A DNA stretch of 64,000 nucleotides from Morinoia aosen (lineage: Eukaryota; Arthropoda; Malacostraca; Amphipoda; Talitridae): positions 81,523,130-81,587,129 of the forward strand of contig CM059567.1 in assembly GCA_030386875.1 (NCBI GenBank), given 5' to 3'. The stretch's first letter is position 1; every line of letters starts with the position of its first letter. This document shows, piece by piece, positions 12,801-24,800 of this stretch. The notes beneath the pieces were generated by a model. That model was given only the letters and a program-made list of their open reading frames with translations. It was not told the DNA's origin and did no database searches. The translations under genes and the position numbers were made by a program.

Positions 12801-15800
12801 TATGCGAAGAACAATCGGTTTTGAAATAACTGCTTGGAAGGCAATGAGAATATACTTGCACGGTTGTACAACGGATTTAATTTTTTTATCATAACTGTAC
12901 TATCACCAAAGTCTAAATAAGATGAAAAATAAGTTCCAGCCAAAATGCGTTACAATGAATCAATGCTTTTGAACGGTTTCAGAGGTAATTAGTATAAAAT
13001 TTTCACTCGAACTAATTTTACCGTATCTCACATGACCTTTTGCAATATCCGGATGTTAGAGGCACATAGAAGCAGAGAAAACCGAGACCTGAATATTTCG
13101 TAGAATATTCTCTTAACTCGCGCTGAGGACATGCTCGAAAACGATGGGTTCGCCTCGAACGTTACAAGTGGTGTACTCTGAGCGGCTCACAGCAAACCTG
13201 ACTTGCGTTTTGGAAAGTGAAATTTGAAAAACGTAATAATTAAGTTTTGTCTAAGCCTTTTTCAGAATCTGGAGCCCCACAAGCGTAGAATTCATAGAAC
13301 AACATGAACGACTGAGCACTCATTTAGACATGTCGATTTCTATGACAACACAGAAAGTATTCGTAACCTGTATAATTCACATTTTCCCCCAAATATCTGC
13401 ACTTTTAAGATTTCAGTGATATTTCGAGCATGACATGTACAGGATGGAGCAGTCTATCATGCATTTTCGAAACGGCTGTGGAAGCCTAAAATGCAGAATT
13501 GACTGCCGCACCCTGTACTTCACTGCTTGTAGATTCTTTACCGTGTGAAAGTGTAATACGAACGGTGGCAATTCTTTAGAACGCCACGACGCCACACGAT
13601 TTTTTCAAATTGTGGTTCATTTTTTATGAAACTTGCGTAATATATGTAAAATATTTTTTAAAGCGCATTTTATTCGTGATATATATTCGATTTTCTTGAA
13701 TTTTTTTCAGAGAAAAGTGATTTAACATCCCGCGCTTTTTGAGGACGTGTTGATTTAACGCGGCGCGTTAGTTCATGCAGGTCTGGTGCACAACGCGGGA
13801 TCTAGGTTAGGTTAGGTTAGGGTTGATTGTGACTTTTCAAAACATACTACTTTTACCTACTTCCTTACTTTAATTTCCATTTTTTGGCTTGCGTTCTTTA
13901 ACAGCAAACGCTAAGCGTTTTTTCTTTTGTTTATGGTCCAATTGTTATGAAACTTGCACAGTATATGCAAAATTGAATTCAAATGCATTTTATTCATGGT
14001 ATTTTTTCAATTTTTTTTATAATTTTCTAGAAAATCGGGCGTTCTTAAAGTAAAGAATTCCCCGGACGGTTGAGTTTATGTTGGCTAACTGTTACGTAAG
14101 CAAGCGCTCTGGGCTGTAAAAAACAGCTGTAGATAAATAAGATAAATTGATATAATTTTATGCAATGATTTATGCAACCGCACCTGTAGAAACACTGAGC
14201 AACTGCTGTAATAGTATTACTTTGCAACCGGTCTCCAACTTCATCATAGTAATAATATCTGAATGCATTTATTTATTTTAATCTCATCTCTAATCTTCAT
14301 GAAACTTTAACTCGTCCTCTCAGAGAAATTGCATTCTAGTTGATGACCTTTGAAAAAGAGCATCAGCTAATTGCATCATTAACAATTGCATCACCGTCAG
14401 GAAGAACGTATTGAACGAGCAATGCACCAGGAAGTGTTTTTATATCAGCCATCGACAAGAAAGAGGAATGGTGTATGTTGAACTTGAGCTTAAGATCTGC
14501 GTGCCAAACATCATTCCGCAGTTTTGTTTGACTCGGCCAACGCCGGAAGAAAAGCACCAATACAAGTATCCCCAAATAGATCGCATTACGTTGTCGACGC
14601 TGCTCTCTTTGGACGCGCTCCAAGAACGTGGTTCTCTCACTGCTACTTTAGCGCGCACGCACAAGAAAAATCATATGGCAGCATTTCAAAACTGTCGGTT
14701 TCAACAAACTGCGTCGTATTGTTAAGTTGTTTAACTTCGAGTGGAACATTTTCAATGGCTGGCGTTTAAACATTCACAATTTGTAGTTTCTTTGTAAGAA
14801 ACAGTTGTGAGACCAAATTCTAAGCGCAAGCAATCGACATTACTGCCAAGAATTAGAGAAAACATAAAAATATTTTAGGCTAAAACGAATGACTTGGACT
14901 GAAATTTGCAGTCTGTATAAAATAGTCTTAGGCTGTGTATTGTTTCTGAAATTTGGGAATTTTTAAACTTAGTTTTGAGCAACACTGGCCCCTACTAAAG
15001 GCATATGAAAGTGCATGAATTTTGCAGCGAAGGTGGTATGCAACGGTAATTTCAAAAGAAGTGATCACGTAACCCCTCTCCTCAATAAACTCGGCTGGAT
15101 CCCTATCCAAGAAAGGCTCCTCATGCAGAAGGCCCGATACGTATTCTCCTCGTTATATCTTCCTCAGAGCAATGCTGAGATAGTGTGTTTCCATCCACCC
15201 ACTGTAACCAATCAAAAACCGAATAGAAACAATAATGTCTTAGTCAACTATCGCTCATCTCACTTAGGGCAGAAGGCTCTGTCCATATCAGGCGCCTTAC
15301 TGTGGAACAAACTTCCCCTGAGTATTAAAGTCCCTCAAAGACCGAGAGAATTTAAAGCCAAAATAACTCGTCATCTTGTGTCTCAAGAATAATTCTTAGT
15401 TACAGAACACACAAAATAAGTACTGTCGAATCTCATTTGCCTGGTATCTCCATTGCTCAAAAATCTCCCTCGCTTATTGTTTTATAATACAAGATATCAC
15501 ACAGCAGTTTTAAAGTATGCGTAGGTATTGTGATTTGATCGCCTATACGCTGCCATTTGCAAACATGCTTACTTGAATATGTGTGTGCGTATATAGGTGT
15601 ATGTGGGCATATGGGTGTGCATATGTGCACGTACAACTGTGTGCACTAGAGTAGATAAACCAGTCGAAGGTTGCATTTTATGTCATTCCTCTCCATTTCT
15701 GTGCAAGCATCAAACTAGACCGTCATGGTACCTATGTGTGTGTGTGTGTGTGTGTTTATCTATTGCAGACATTCTGCACCATATTACAAAGATAATGTGA

Positions 15801-18800
15801 CTTTCTTTCTAATATGAAATTGTGAAGCATCCATGTAAAAAAGCAATAAATTCGTTGTGTGATCATCCATTTATACTGCAGCATTACGCTTATAGTTATA
15901 TGCTTATAATAATGTGATACCTATGTTTGTTTATCAATTGCCGACAATTTGCGCCATATTTCAAAGGTAATGTGATTTTTTTTTCCTAATATGAAACCTT
16001 TATAGGACATTAATGTTTTCTTTCTTATTCACGTCCCACAATCGTTTTCATGTTTCAGACTTAGGTAGACTGTTTTGTGCCACTATTTTTAGTACGAAAT
16101 TTTATAAAATTCATGCCATAATAAAAGATATTTTCTCCGTTTCCCTCGATTGGAATTTCTGGTTTATACTGACTGGTTTACGCTGACATTCGCGCACATG
16201 CTTACTTGTATATATGTGTACGTGTGCACGCTATGCGTATGACACTAAATAGAATGCGTATGTATTGCCTCGATGCATAGAAATGCATTTGTGTATCCTT
16301 ACGAGTTTGGTGTAAGTATGTGCGTGCATGTGTATGTGTATATATTTGCGTGTATATGTGCACACATGTGTGTACTAGACCGACAACTAACATTTTACTA
16401 GAGATAATGGTCTTTTTTCTGTTCACTCTCAACTTGTAACATTACCTAACTCGTCATCTCTTTATTGTTGTAAAGCATTCATGTAAAAACTATACATTTA
16501 TTGTGCGATCATCCACTTTTTGTTTAAATAAAATGCTTATTAACTAATGACCGCTATGTTAAAATTGTTGGATTAGAAATACAAAACTTATAATCTTCTT
16601 GGTCCTCATGCTTATGTGTACGTGTATACATGTATATATGTGTGTATATGTACATGTATATATATGTATGAAATATATATGTACATATATACGGATATAT
16701 ATTTATATATATATATATATTTTTCGTGCTTCCTTAAAATGACACTTTTGACCATTGGCCGAAACAAGCGATTCATGTATTATTTCCTGGCGTCAAGAAT
16801 TGCGAAGTTTTATGTCATGTACATGTAAACTGTCAAAAGTGTTTTCACCTCACAATGAAAATGCATCGTCCATGAAATTGTGTTGTCTCTTATAATTATC
16901 ATTACATGTATTATCAAATGTAGATTAAGCAAGATTAGGAGTACATTGCCCTCAAATCATTTATTTTCGACTAGTGACACGAGTTTTACAATACTCGTGT
17001 GTGTGTATCATCTAAATGTATTAATTTTAAGAGATTTTTTGAAAACCAATGAAGGTACTTTTGTACCATCTATGTTGGAAATATACTGTCTTTCTTTTTT
17101 CTTTTCTTTTTTTTCTTATGTTAAAATTACATGGTGGGATGTTTCCCCACAGAATAAAAAATTTCAATGCTAATTCAAGCTAATGGTTTCAGCAGTTAAA
17201 ATTTATTCAAAAATAAAGTTAGAGATTGCTGAACTTAACTTACTTATAGTGACGAAACCACCGCTGAGTCCTGCGTTCAAGTCCTGAAGTTTTTATTTAT
17301 GAATTTCAACTCGGTGATCTGAGACCCTGCAATAACTAGGCCAGTCAAAATTTTTCATATGATCTAGTTCCATTTGTGTTCAAAACACAATGTAATCAGC
17401 TGCATTTCCTCAAATGCAAAGAGAATTGGTTCTGTTGTGTGACATTCCATGGCTTTCCACTCATGAACCAGAATGTTAACGATCAGTTAGGTAAATGAAC
17501 AATGAATTGCATAAATGTAGTATGTACCGTGTAGGCTTAATGAAATAGGTTCCAACAGCTTTTATACGTTTGTAATTTACGTGTACATCAGTGTGTTGCC
17601 GCTCTAATAGAGTCTGTGCTCTCAAATAATACAAAACGCAGTCCTGTGTGGGTTTTTTTCCAGATGGTGACTCTTGAGCAACTAAAACCATTCGAAATCC
17701 GAGTGAGTCTGGAAAAGAACCAGTTAATGGAGCTTTTAATTTACATTTTCACACGCACTCTGGATAGACAGCATTTATGTTTTTCACTGCTGTTGTTGGA
17801 TTCCTACTTTTGTGAAATTTATACAACATGCAATGTAGCATGTGATTCATTGTGAAATTTTTCTCTTCCATGGGCTATAGATGTGTTTAAAACATTAACT
17901 AAAGTACATTCAAGTAAATGGGAAGTTTAACTGCATATCTGACATCAGATCTGACATATAAAAAACTGTTTGGACTTATTCTTATGTTATAAAGTTTGGT
18001 TAGAGAAATGAGGACAGAACGATCTGGTACCCCCAATATCTGCAATGTGAGAAATGGTGAGCTAGGTTTGATTTCGCCAAGTGTGCGTGCTAAAATTACC
18101 CCAACACGTAATGGCTGCATACATCAATGCGCTAGTACAATTTCATTCCCGTTAATCAATTAATAACATGGATGTATCTACACTGTTGAATTGGATGGCA
18201 TTGGCCTACCAATATCAATCCTTTACCATCAAGCGCATAAGTAATTGAAATATGGAACTAAAGACCCGGGACTTTTACACAATGGTTCCTCATGCATGAA
18301 CAGTTTACACCAAGGCATTTCAGACTATGTCGTACGCAGTAATTACGCACAACGCAAATAAAACCAATTTCCTTAATTTTTTTTATTCCTCATTCGATAT
18401 AGTTTATACTGATTTCAGTTCTCAATTCCGAACGTAGGATGGGACCTGCAGAATTTGTCAAGACTTGCACTGATTACAGATTTTTCGAATTTTTTCTATA
18501 AGATCAGTGCGTATTCCCTTTAACGATCTGAATGAGGCAATCTTCGCAATACCTTATACCCACCCCCATTTCAGAGCGTAACTTTCTCCATCCAATTTCG
18601 ATTATTACTAGTTGCTAGTCTTTGATACATCGATGATGTGTCGTCAACGGCTTTTAGTAGTACTGATTTTTTGTCACTCAGTCAAATCCATTTAAAGTAA
18701 TTCTGGACAACCCAAACTTCAATTCTGTTCCCAAAAATCGAAACTATCTTCAAATTTGATCATTTTAACGGCACATAATCCCCTCGTTTGAACATTTCGG

Positions 18801-21800
18801 CAATAACTGCTATCTACTTTGAAAAATATCTTTCGTTCATCCTAGCTCGCTTTATTACAGAGTACCTACCATTATTTTAGCGAATGGATATTTTTCTCTC
18901 TCAAATTTTGCCTTAAAGCTAGCCCAATCAAAAAAGGAGTTTTTACAAGTGTTTCTCCTTAAGAGTAATTCTTCGCCTCTTCACAACATGGATCGTTTCG
19001 GAGACCTAATTTCCCCTTTTTTACGTGATGCTCGAGATTTATTAAGAGCCCCACCTTATTAAGAGCCCCAAAATAGAAAAAATAACCTAAAATCCTGCTC
19101 TTTAATATGATTGATCACTTAGAGAGCTCAAGATAAGATTTTTGTGTTTTAATATTATTGCAATTTACATCATTACACAGTGTAATCCACACTATCTCAT
19201 AACATAGTTCAACTGTTTCATCAGAATGTATTTTGTGGTTTGGTTTTGCAGGTAATAAAGAATAGACTATAATAGATACGATGGCAACGGCCAATGCTGT
19301 GAAAACTAAAGCCTTTGTGTGGCGATACTATGTTAAAGATGCAACTGGAGAAAGTGCGAAGTGTATAAAGTGCGGCAAGAGTTTACTTTGCAAAGGCTGG
19401 TTTATTAATGGTTCATTACGTCACCTAAAGAGTGAACACAGCATAGTGAAGCCTGAAACTGTAGACCCAGTTGCGTCAACTAGTAGCTGAGAAAAAAGAA
19501 TTCGTATTGGAACAAAGCGCCCTCATGCAAGGGAGAGCAGTAGTGAAAGCACTAAACCTAAACAAACAAAAATACCAAGTATCGTAAATGTACAGCAAAG
19601 TAAATCGGAAGAACAAGTGAACAAGTTTGTAGCAGTTGATGTCGTGTCAGAAAAAAACTGTTATAAAGAGTGAATTTATTGGAGAACCCTTCTCAGATAA
19701 AGGGTTTTCGCCCTAAATCGCCAAATACTGAGATGGGCTTGGGCAGCAAATCACAATAGCATAAATGTAAAATATAAACAAATCCAGGGGTCCCGGGTTG
19801 GCAAACCCTATTTCCAACCACCTTTCTTCGAACTACAACTCGGTTGTCTCAACGGCTTGACACTGACGTGTTCAGCGTGCCCCGTAATAATATCGACTGC
19901 ATTTCTACGGCGCCATCTTCCCCAAAACATTCTGTTGTGCGTCTGCATATGCTACTCATTATTCAGTGAGTGCAATTGAATTCAATTGATATATATATAT
20001 ATATATATGTTAATCATCTATGCTGTTACTGGAATTACACGGTTTTTAAGAATTGTTAGTCACATGGGTGCTGTGATGCAGCTTTTTCAAGCTGTATCGT
20101 CAAAGTAGATGTCAAATTGCTGTGGGCGTTAAAATGTGCTGTTTATCATACTTAGTGTCGGTCCGACGAACTTGAACCTATCGAATTCCTGTGAATTTTT
20201 TCCGCTTCCAAAATCATCGCAGTCTTTAAAGCACGAGTCAGATGAAATCATAAGGTGTTATGCAAAAATTGACAATATAAATGAAAGCGAGCTGATAAAT
20301 ATCAGCTGCACTTGTTAAACAGACTCGAATTTAGAACTATTCTAGATGTAAAACTATAAAAAACTCACACAACTTCAGGATGAAAAACGAGTGATGCAAT
20401 TTCAGGAAGAATGTTTTCAAGTGACAGGGTTTTAAACTGAGAAAATTCTCTCGGCCAAGGCAAAGTTTATCTGCCAGAATAAGAGTATCTTTTTTCATAA
20501 GATGTTTCATTGGTATTAGTTCATCATCTGCATCTCCATGACCACCTGAACACGCACTTCTTCTCCTACGTAAAGCTCTATCGACCTGTCCAGTTTTGAC
20601 ATGTTGGTCATATCCCTCACACAGTGCCAACCGAAAATAATAGACCAAATGAATCTTTCGAACTATCTTGTTTAATCAGTCTCTCACAATTAAATCAGTA
20701 CTCTTATACAATCACCAATCCTGTAGAAATTTTCTATAACGCTAACGACGACAAAAAAGACAGTTTTGATGAATTCTTCTGCCACTGTCAGTTAGAGTCA
20801 CCGGTCGCTTAGACCACGAATTTTAAAACGCTTTAAAAATCAGCGATGCATTCCAACCAAGTCGTCAGATTTCATTTTGTTTTTTCGACGCAATCTCACC
20901 TGTATTTGTCGCTACTCCAATCGACTCACGAAGCCCTTGGACTTCCAACAATCCTCAGATGTTATCGCTACTGTCTATCCTCCCTAACTTTCAACTGTTT
21001 CAAGGGTTCAGGCAACTTTTTTCGCTCGGCCTCAAATTTAAACAGCATCTCTCCAGACCCATATTTCTCAGGCTTGACCTGGTTTTCACGTTTTCCCATC
21101 TTCCTTCTCAGCTCTATGCCAGAAAGTATCTTGATCTTTTTAGAGGTCTCTAGAGATATCTACACCACATTACCCGTTGAGTCATAATTTAGATTTCCAT
21201 AAATTTGGTTTCGCAACAAAATGATTTGGTTTTAGAGCCTTTCCTTTCACATCAAAACCTCGAACCATTACTAAACTATTCTGTTTCTCACTAATACATG
21301 ATATTTTGCTGAACTTTTCATCAATTCGAAAATCACGGTTCAATAGTGGTCACTAGCTGGACATTGCGATTTTGCATTGCTTGATTCTAAGGAATATATC
21401 AGCTGCGTGGCGCCATCCGTAGCACTCGTAAATCCTGCAGAACTATGCTATAATAACAGGAATCATGTCAATGCTGAATGGCACACCATTACAAATACCT
21501 CCATACTGTTCAAACTTGTTTTAGTAGTGAAATGATGTTACTGTCCTTCACCTATTTTTCATTCGGCAATAAACTCATTCACCCTCCTTTTCTCTTTTTA
21601 CCCTATCACAATAATATCACTGACTCTTTATAATCTTTTTCTACGTTACAAGCTCACGCATTAAAAAAACACTTATTTGTCTATGTCTCGCCACTCATCG
21701 ATCTGGAAACTCTATGAGGAATTTAAAAACAAGGAAAATTCTAAGGAACTTAATCATATTTACAAGGAAAACGTTTCGGAGTCCAGCTCCATCATCAGTT

Positions 21801-24800
21801 CGTAAAAGTACAAATCATTATGTCTGCAATGAAAGGAAAGAAAATGTTGGATAAAGGCATTACAGGAAAACACGAAAAATTAAAAAATTAAAAACATGGT
21901 TCAGAAAAAATAAGATCGACAAGAGTGTTAGCTAGTTAAAATTTGCAATGGGTAGGAACTGTCAGTATTATTGAGGGCCGGTTTTCTTTTAAAAATATAT
22001 AGCGACTCTCAAATTCTAAGGTCACATTCAGTTGATGCTGAATCTAAGATTTTGAAGTCTTCAACGGATATCGGTGCGTTGCATTTTTCCGCGTGATTAC
22101 GTACGAGGCCTGTCGAAAAAGTATCCGACCTTTGGCCAGAAAAAATACTTCAACAACCTGACGGGGTTGGGACCCTAATCCCCTTCAAAGTAGGCTCCTT
22201 GTGCTTCCACACACTTAGCCCACCGATCCTTCCACTGCCGGAAACACCTCTGGAAGTCTTCTTTTGGAATGGTGTTCAGCTCTGTCGTCGCGTTCCGCAT
22301 TATCTCTTTTCTACTCTCAAAACGGGATCCTTTCAGTGGTGTCTTCAATTTTGGAAACAACCAGAAGTCGCAAGGAGCCAGGTCTGGAGAGTAGGGAGGT
22401 TGGCGAACGGTCGTAATTCCATGTTTGGCCAAGAAATTGCGGATCAAATGGGATGAATGTGCGGGCGCGTTGTCGTGATGCAAGTGCCAGTTGTTCGCAG
22501 TCCACATGTCTGGTCTTTTGCGCCGAACTGCATCACGAAGTCGCCGGAGAACATCCTGATAGTACTCCTTTGTCACTGTTTGTCCTTCCAGTGCGTATTC
22601 GTGACACACAATTCCACGGACATCAAAGAAAACAGTCAGCATCGACGGAGTCAAACAGGCAATGCGACGATGGAGCTGAACACCATTCTAAAAAAAGACT
22701 ACCAGAGGTGTTTCCAGCAGTGGAAGGATCGGTGGGCTAAGTGTGTGCAAGCACAAGGGGCATACTTTGAAGGGGATTAGGGTCTCAACTCCGACAGGTA
22801 TTCGAAATATTTTTTCTGGCCAAAGGTCGGATACTTTTTAGACAGGCCTCGTACTACGGAGTGTGATGGGTGGGCTAATTGGTTCCCGTGCGGAAGCTTC
22901 GACCCCGATGCTCGGCCGTTCTGATATAAACATTTCGCGACGTCATGCCGACGTACGATGATGTGCACTGCGCACAACTGTATGAATAAATCATAGAGGC
23001 TCGCATCTCCATCGGAAGACTATCCTTGCACCGGAAGAAAGAAGCGATCTTAAAATTATTAACTAGAGCTACGCGTCACTGAAGGTTTCGAAAGTATTTA
23101 TCACACAATAATTTCAACTTGTACGACAATTTTTCAGAAGGCGCCCCAAAATACGGGAAAGAGCAATATAAAAGATTTGTATTGTTTTCGTCAATAGTCT
23201 GCGATGCGTATTGTTTCGAGAGGAATTTTTTATTTGGCAAATTGACGACACCCAAGGGAAAACCGTTAGTTTTAAAATATGTGAGCGAAAATTCGAATTC
23301 ACAACGAACATTTTTGAAGGATGAACATATTTTATAACCTCTATTGATTAAAGTTTGAACACAATTAATTTTGAAGCTTCTTGAACAAAAACTGAGGAAG
23401 CTTGAGCCTAATCCTGTGAAAGTCGGTTTGCAGTGCTCAAAAGTTATGGGTTTAACACGCAAGATGTTCAGTACACTACTGGAATTATCTGTAACGCAAT
23501 CCTTCTTTATATTTGCTGGCAAACTTTATAAACAAATAAACGGCCTAGCAATGGGGCTTCCGCTGGCTCCGTCCCTTGCCAACATTTTTATGTGTTTCCA
23601 CGAAACAAAGTGGTTAAATGAATGTCCCTCTGATTTTAAACCGGTGTTCTATAATCATAATAGATACGTAGACGATACTTTTGTTCTATTCGACCATCCA
23701 TCTCATGTTGAACAGTTCTTGAACTATATTAATCATAAACATCAATCAATTAAGTTTACTGTAGAAGTTGAAAGGAATAACTCCCTTGCATTTCTTGACT
23801 GTCTCGTGACGAGAGACGGAAATCACTTTCAGACCTCGGTGCACCGCAAACCGACTTTCACAGGATTAGGCTCAAGCTTCTTCAGTTTTTGTTCAAGAAG
23901 CTTCAAAATTAATTGTGTTCAAACTTTAATCAATAGAGGTTATAAAATATGTTCATCCTTCAAAAATGTTCGTTGTGAATTCGAATTTTCGCTCACATAT
24001 TTTAAAACTAACGGTTTTCCCTTGGGTGTCGTCAATTTGCCAAATAAAAAATTCCTCTCGAAACAATACGCATCGCAGACTATTGACGAAAACAATACAA
24101 ATCTTTTATATTGCTCTTTCCCGTATTTTGGGGCGCCTTCTGAAAAATTGTCGTACAAGTTGAAATTATTGTGTGATAAATACTTTCAAAACCTTCAGTG
24201 ACGCGTAGCTCTAGTTAATAATTTTAAGATCGCTTCTTTCTTCCGGTGCAAGGATAGTCTTCCGATGGAGATGCGAGCCTCTATGATTTATTCATACAGT
24301 TGTGTGCAGTGCACATCATCGTACGTCGGCATGACGTCGCGAAATGTTTATATCAGAATGGCCGAGCATCGGGGTCGAAGCTTCATCACAGGGAACCAAT
24401 TAGCTCACCCATCACACTCCGTATATAGTACGTAATCACGCGGAAAAATGCAACGTACCAATATCCGTTGAAAACTTCAAAATCTTAGAGATTCAGCATC
24501 AACTGCATGTGACCTTAGAATTTTAGAGTCGCTATATATTTTTAAACGAAAACCGGCCCTCAATAATACTGACTGTTCCTACCCATTGCAAATTTTAACT
24601 AGATAACAATCATGTCGATCTTATTTTTTCTGAACCATGTTTTTAAGTTTTTATTTTGTCGTGATTTCCTGTAATGCCTATATCCAACATTTTGTTTTCT
24701 TGTATTGCAGACATAATGATTTGTACTTTTACGAACTGATGATGGAGCTGGACTCCGAAACGTTTTCCTTGTAAATATGATTAAGTTCCTTGGAATTTTC

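Larger units (their letters stand above)
22104..22851. mobile_element. composite mariner built of two inverted 3' ends
   Basis: 748 bp flanked by TA (22102-22103 and 22852-22853). Both ends read CGAGGCCTGTCGAAAAAGTA or one mismatch from it (CTAAAAAG). The left part (about 22104-22655) carries the C-terminal half of a mariner transposase on the minus strand. The right part (about 22661-22851) carries the last ~39 codons of the same protein on the plus strand. In both, the stop codon lies 71 bp from the terminus. The element thus has two 3' ends, no 5' end and about 190-bp terminal inverted repeats. It is non-autonomous. It splits the left Penelope arm, and the right arm shows the uninterrupted site. 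Confidence 0.85.

Noticed and set aside
14363-14769. Several overlapping 75-104 codon frames on both strands
   Set aside because: Mutually overlapping, in GC-richer DNA. A DNA-transposon origin was considered but no catalytic motif could be aligned.
16616-16828. 70-codon tyrosine/isoleucine-rich frame
   Set aside because: Made of TA/TG microsatellite sequence.
22199-22740. Plus-strand frames across the mariner (22199-22456, 22453-22740)
   Set aside because: Antisense shadows of the minus-strand transposase half; no independent motif.
23119-24163. Identical short frames on both strands near 23119-23337 and 23940-24158
   Set aside because: They are the two arms of the Penelope palindrome read antisense, not genes.
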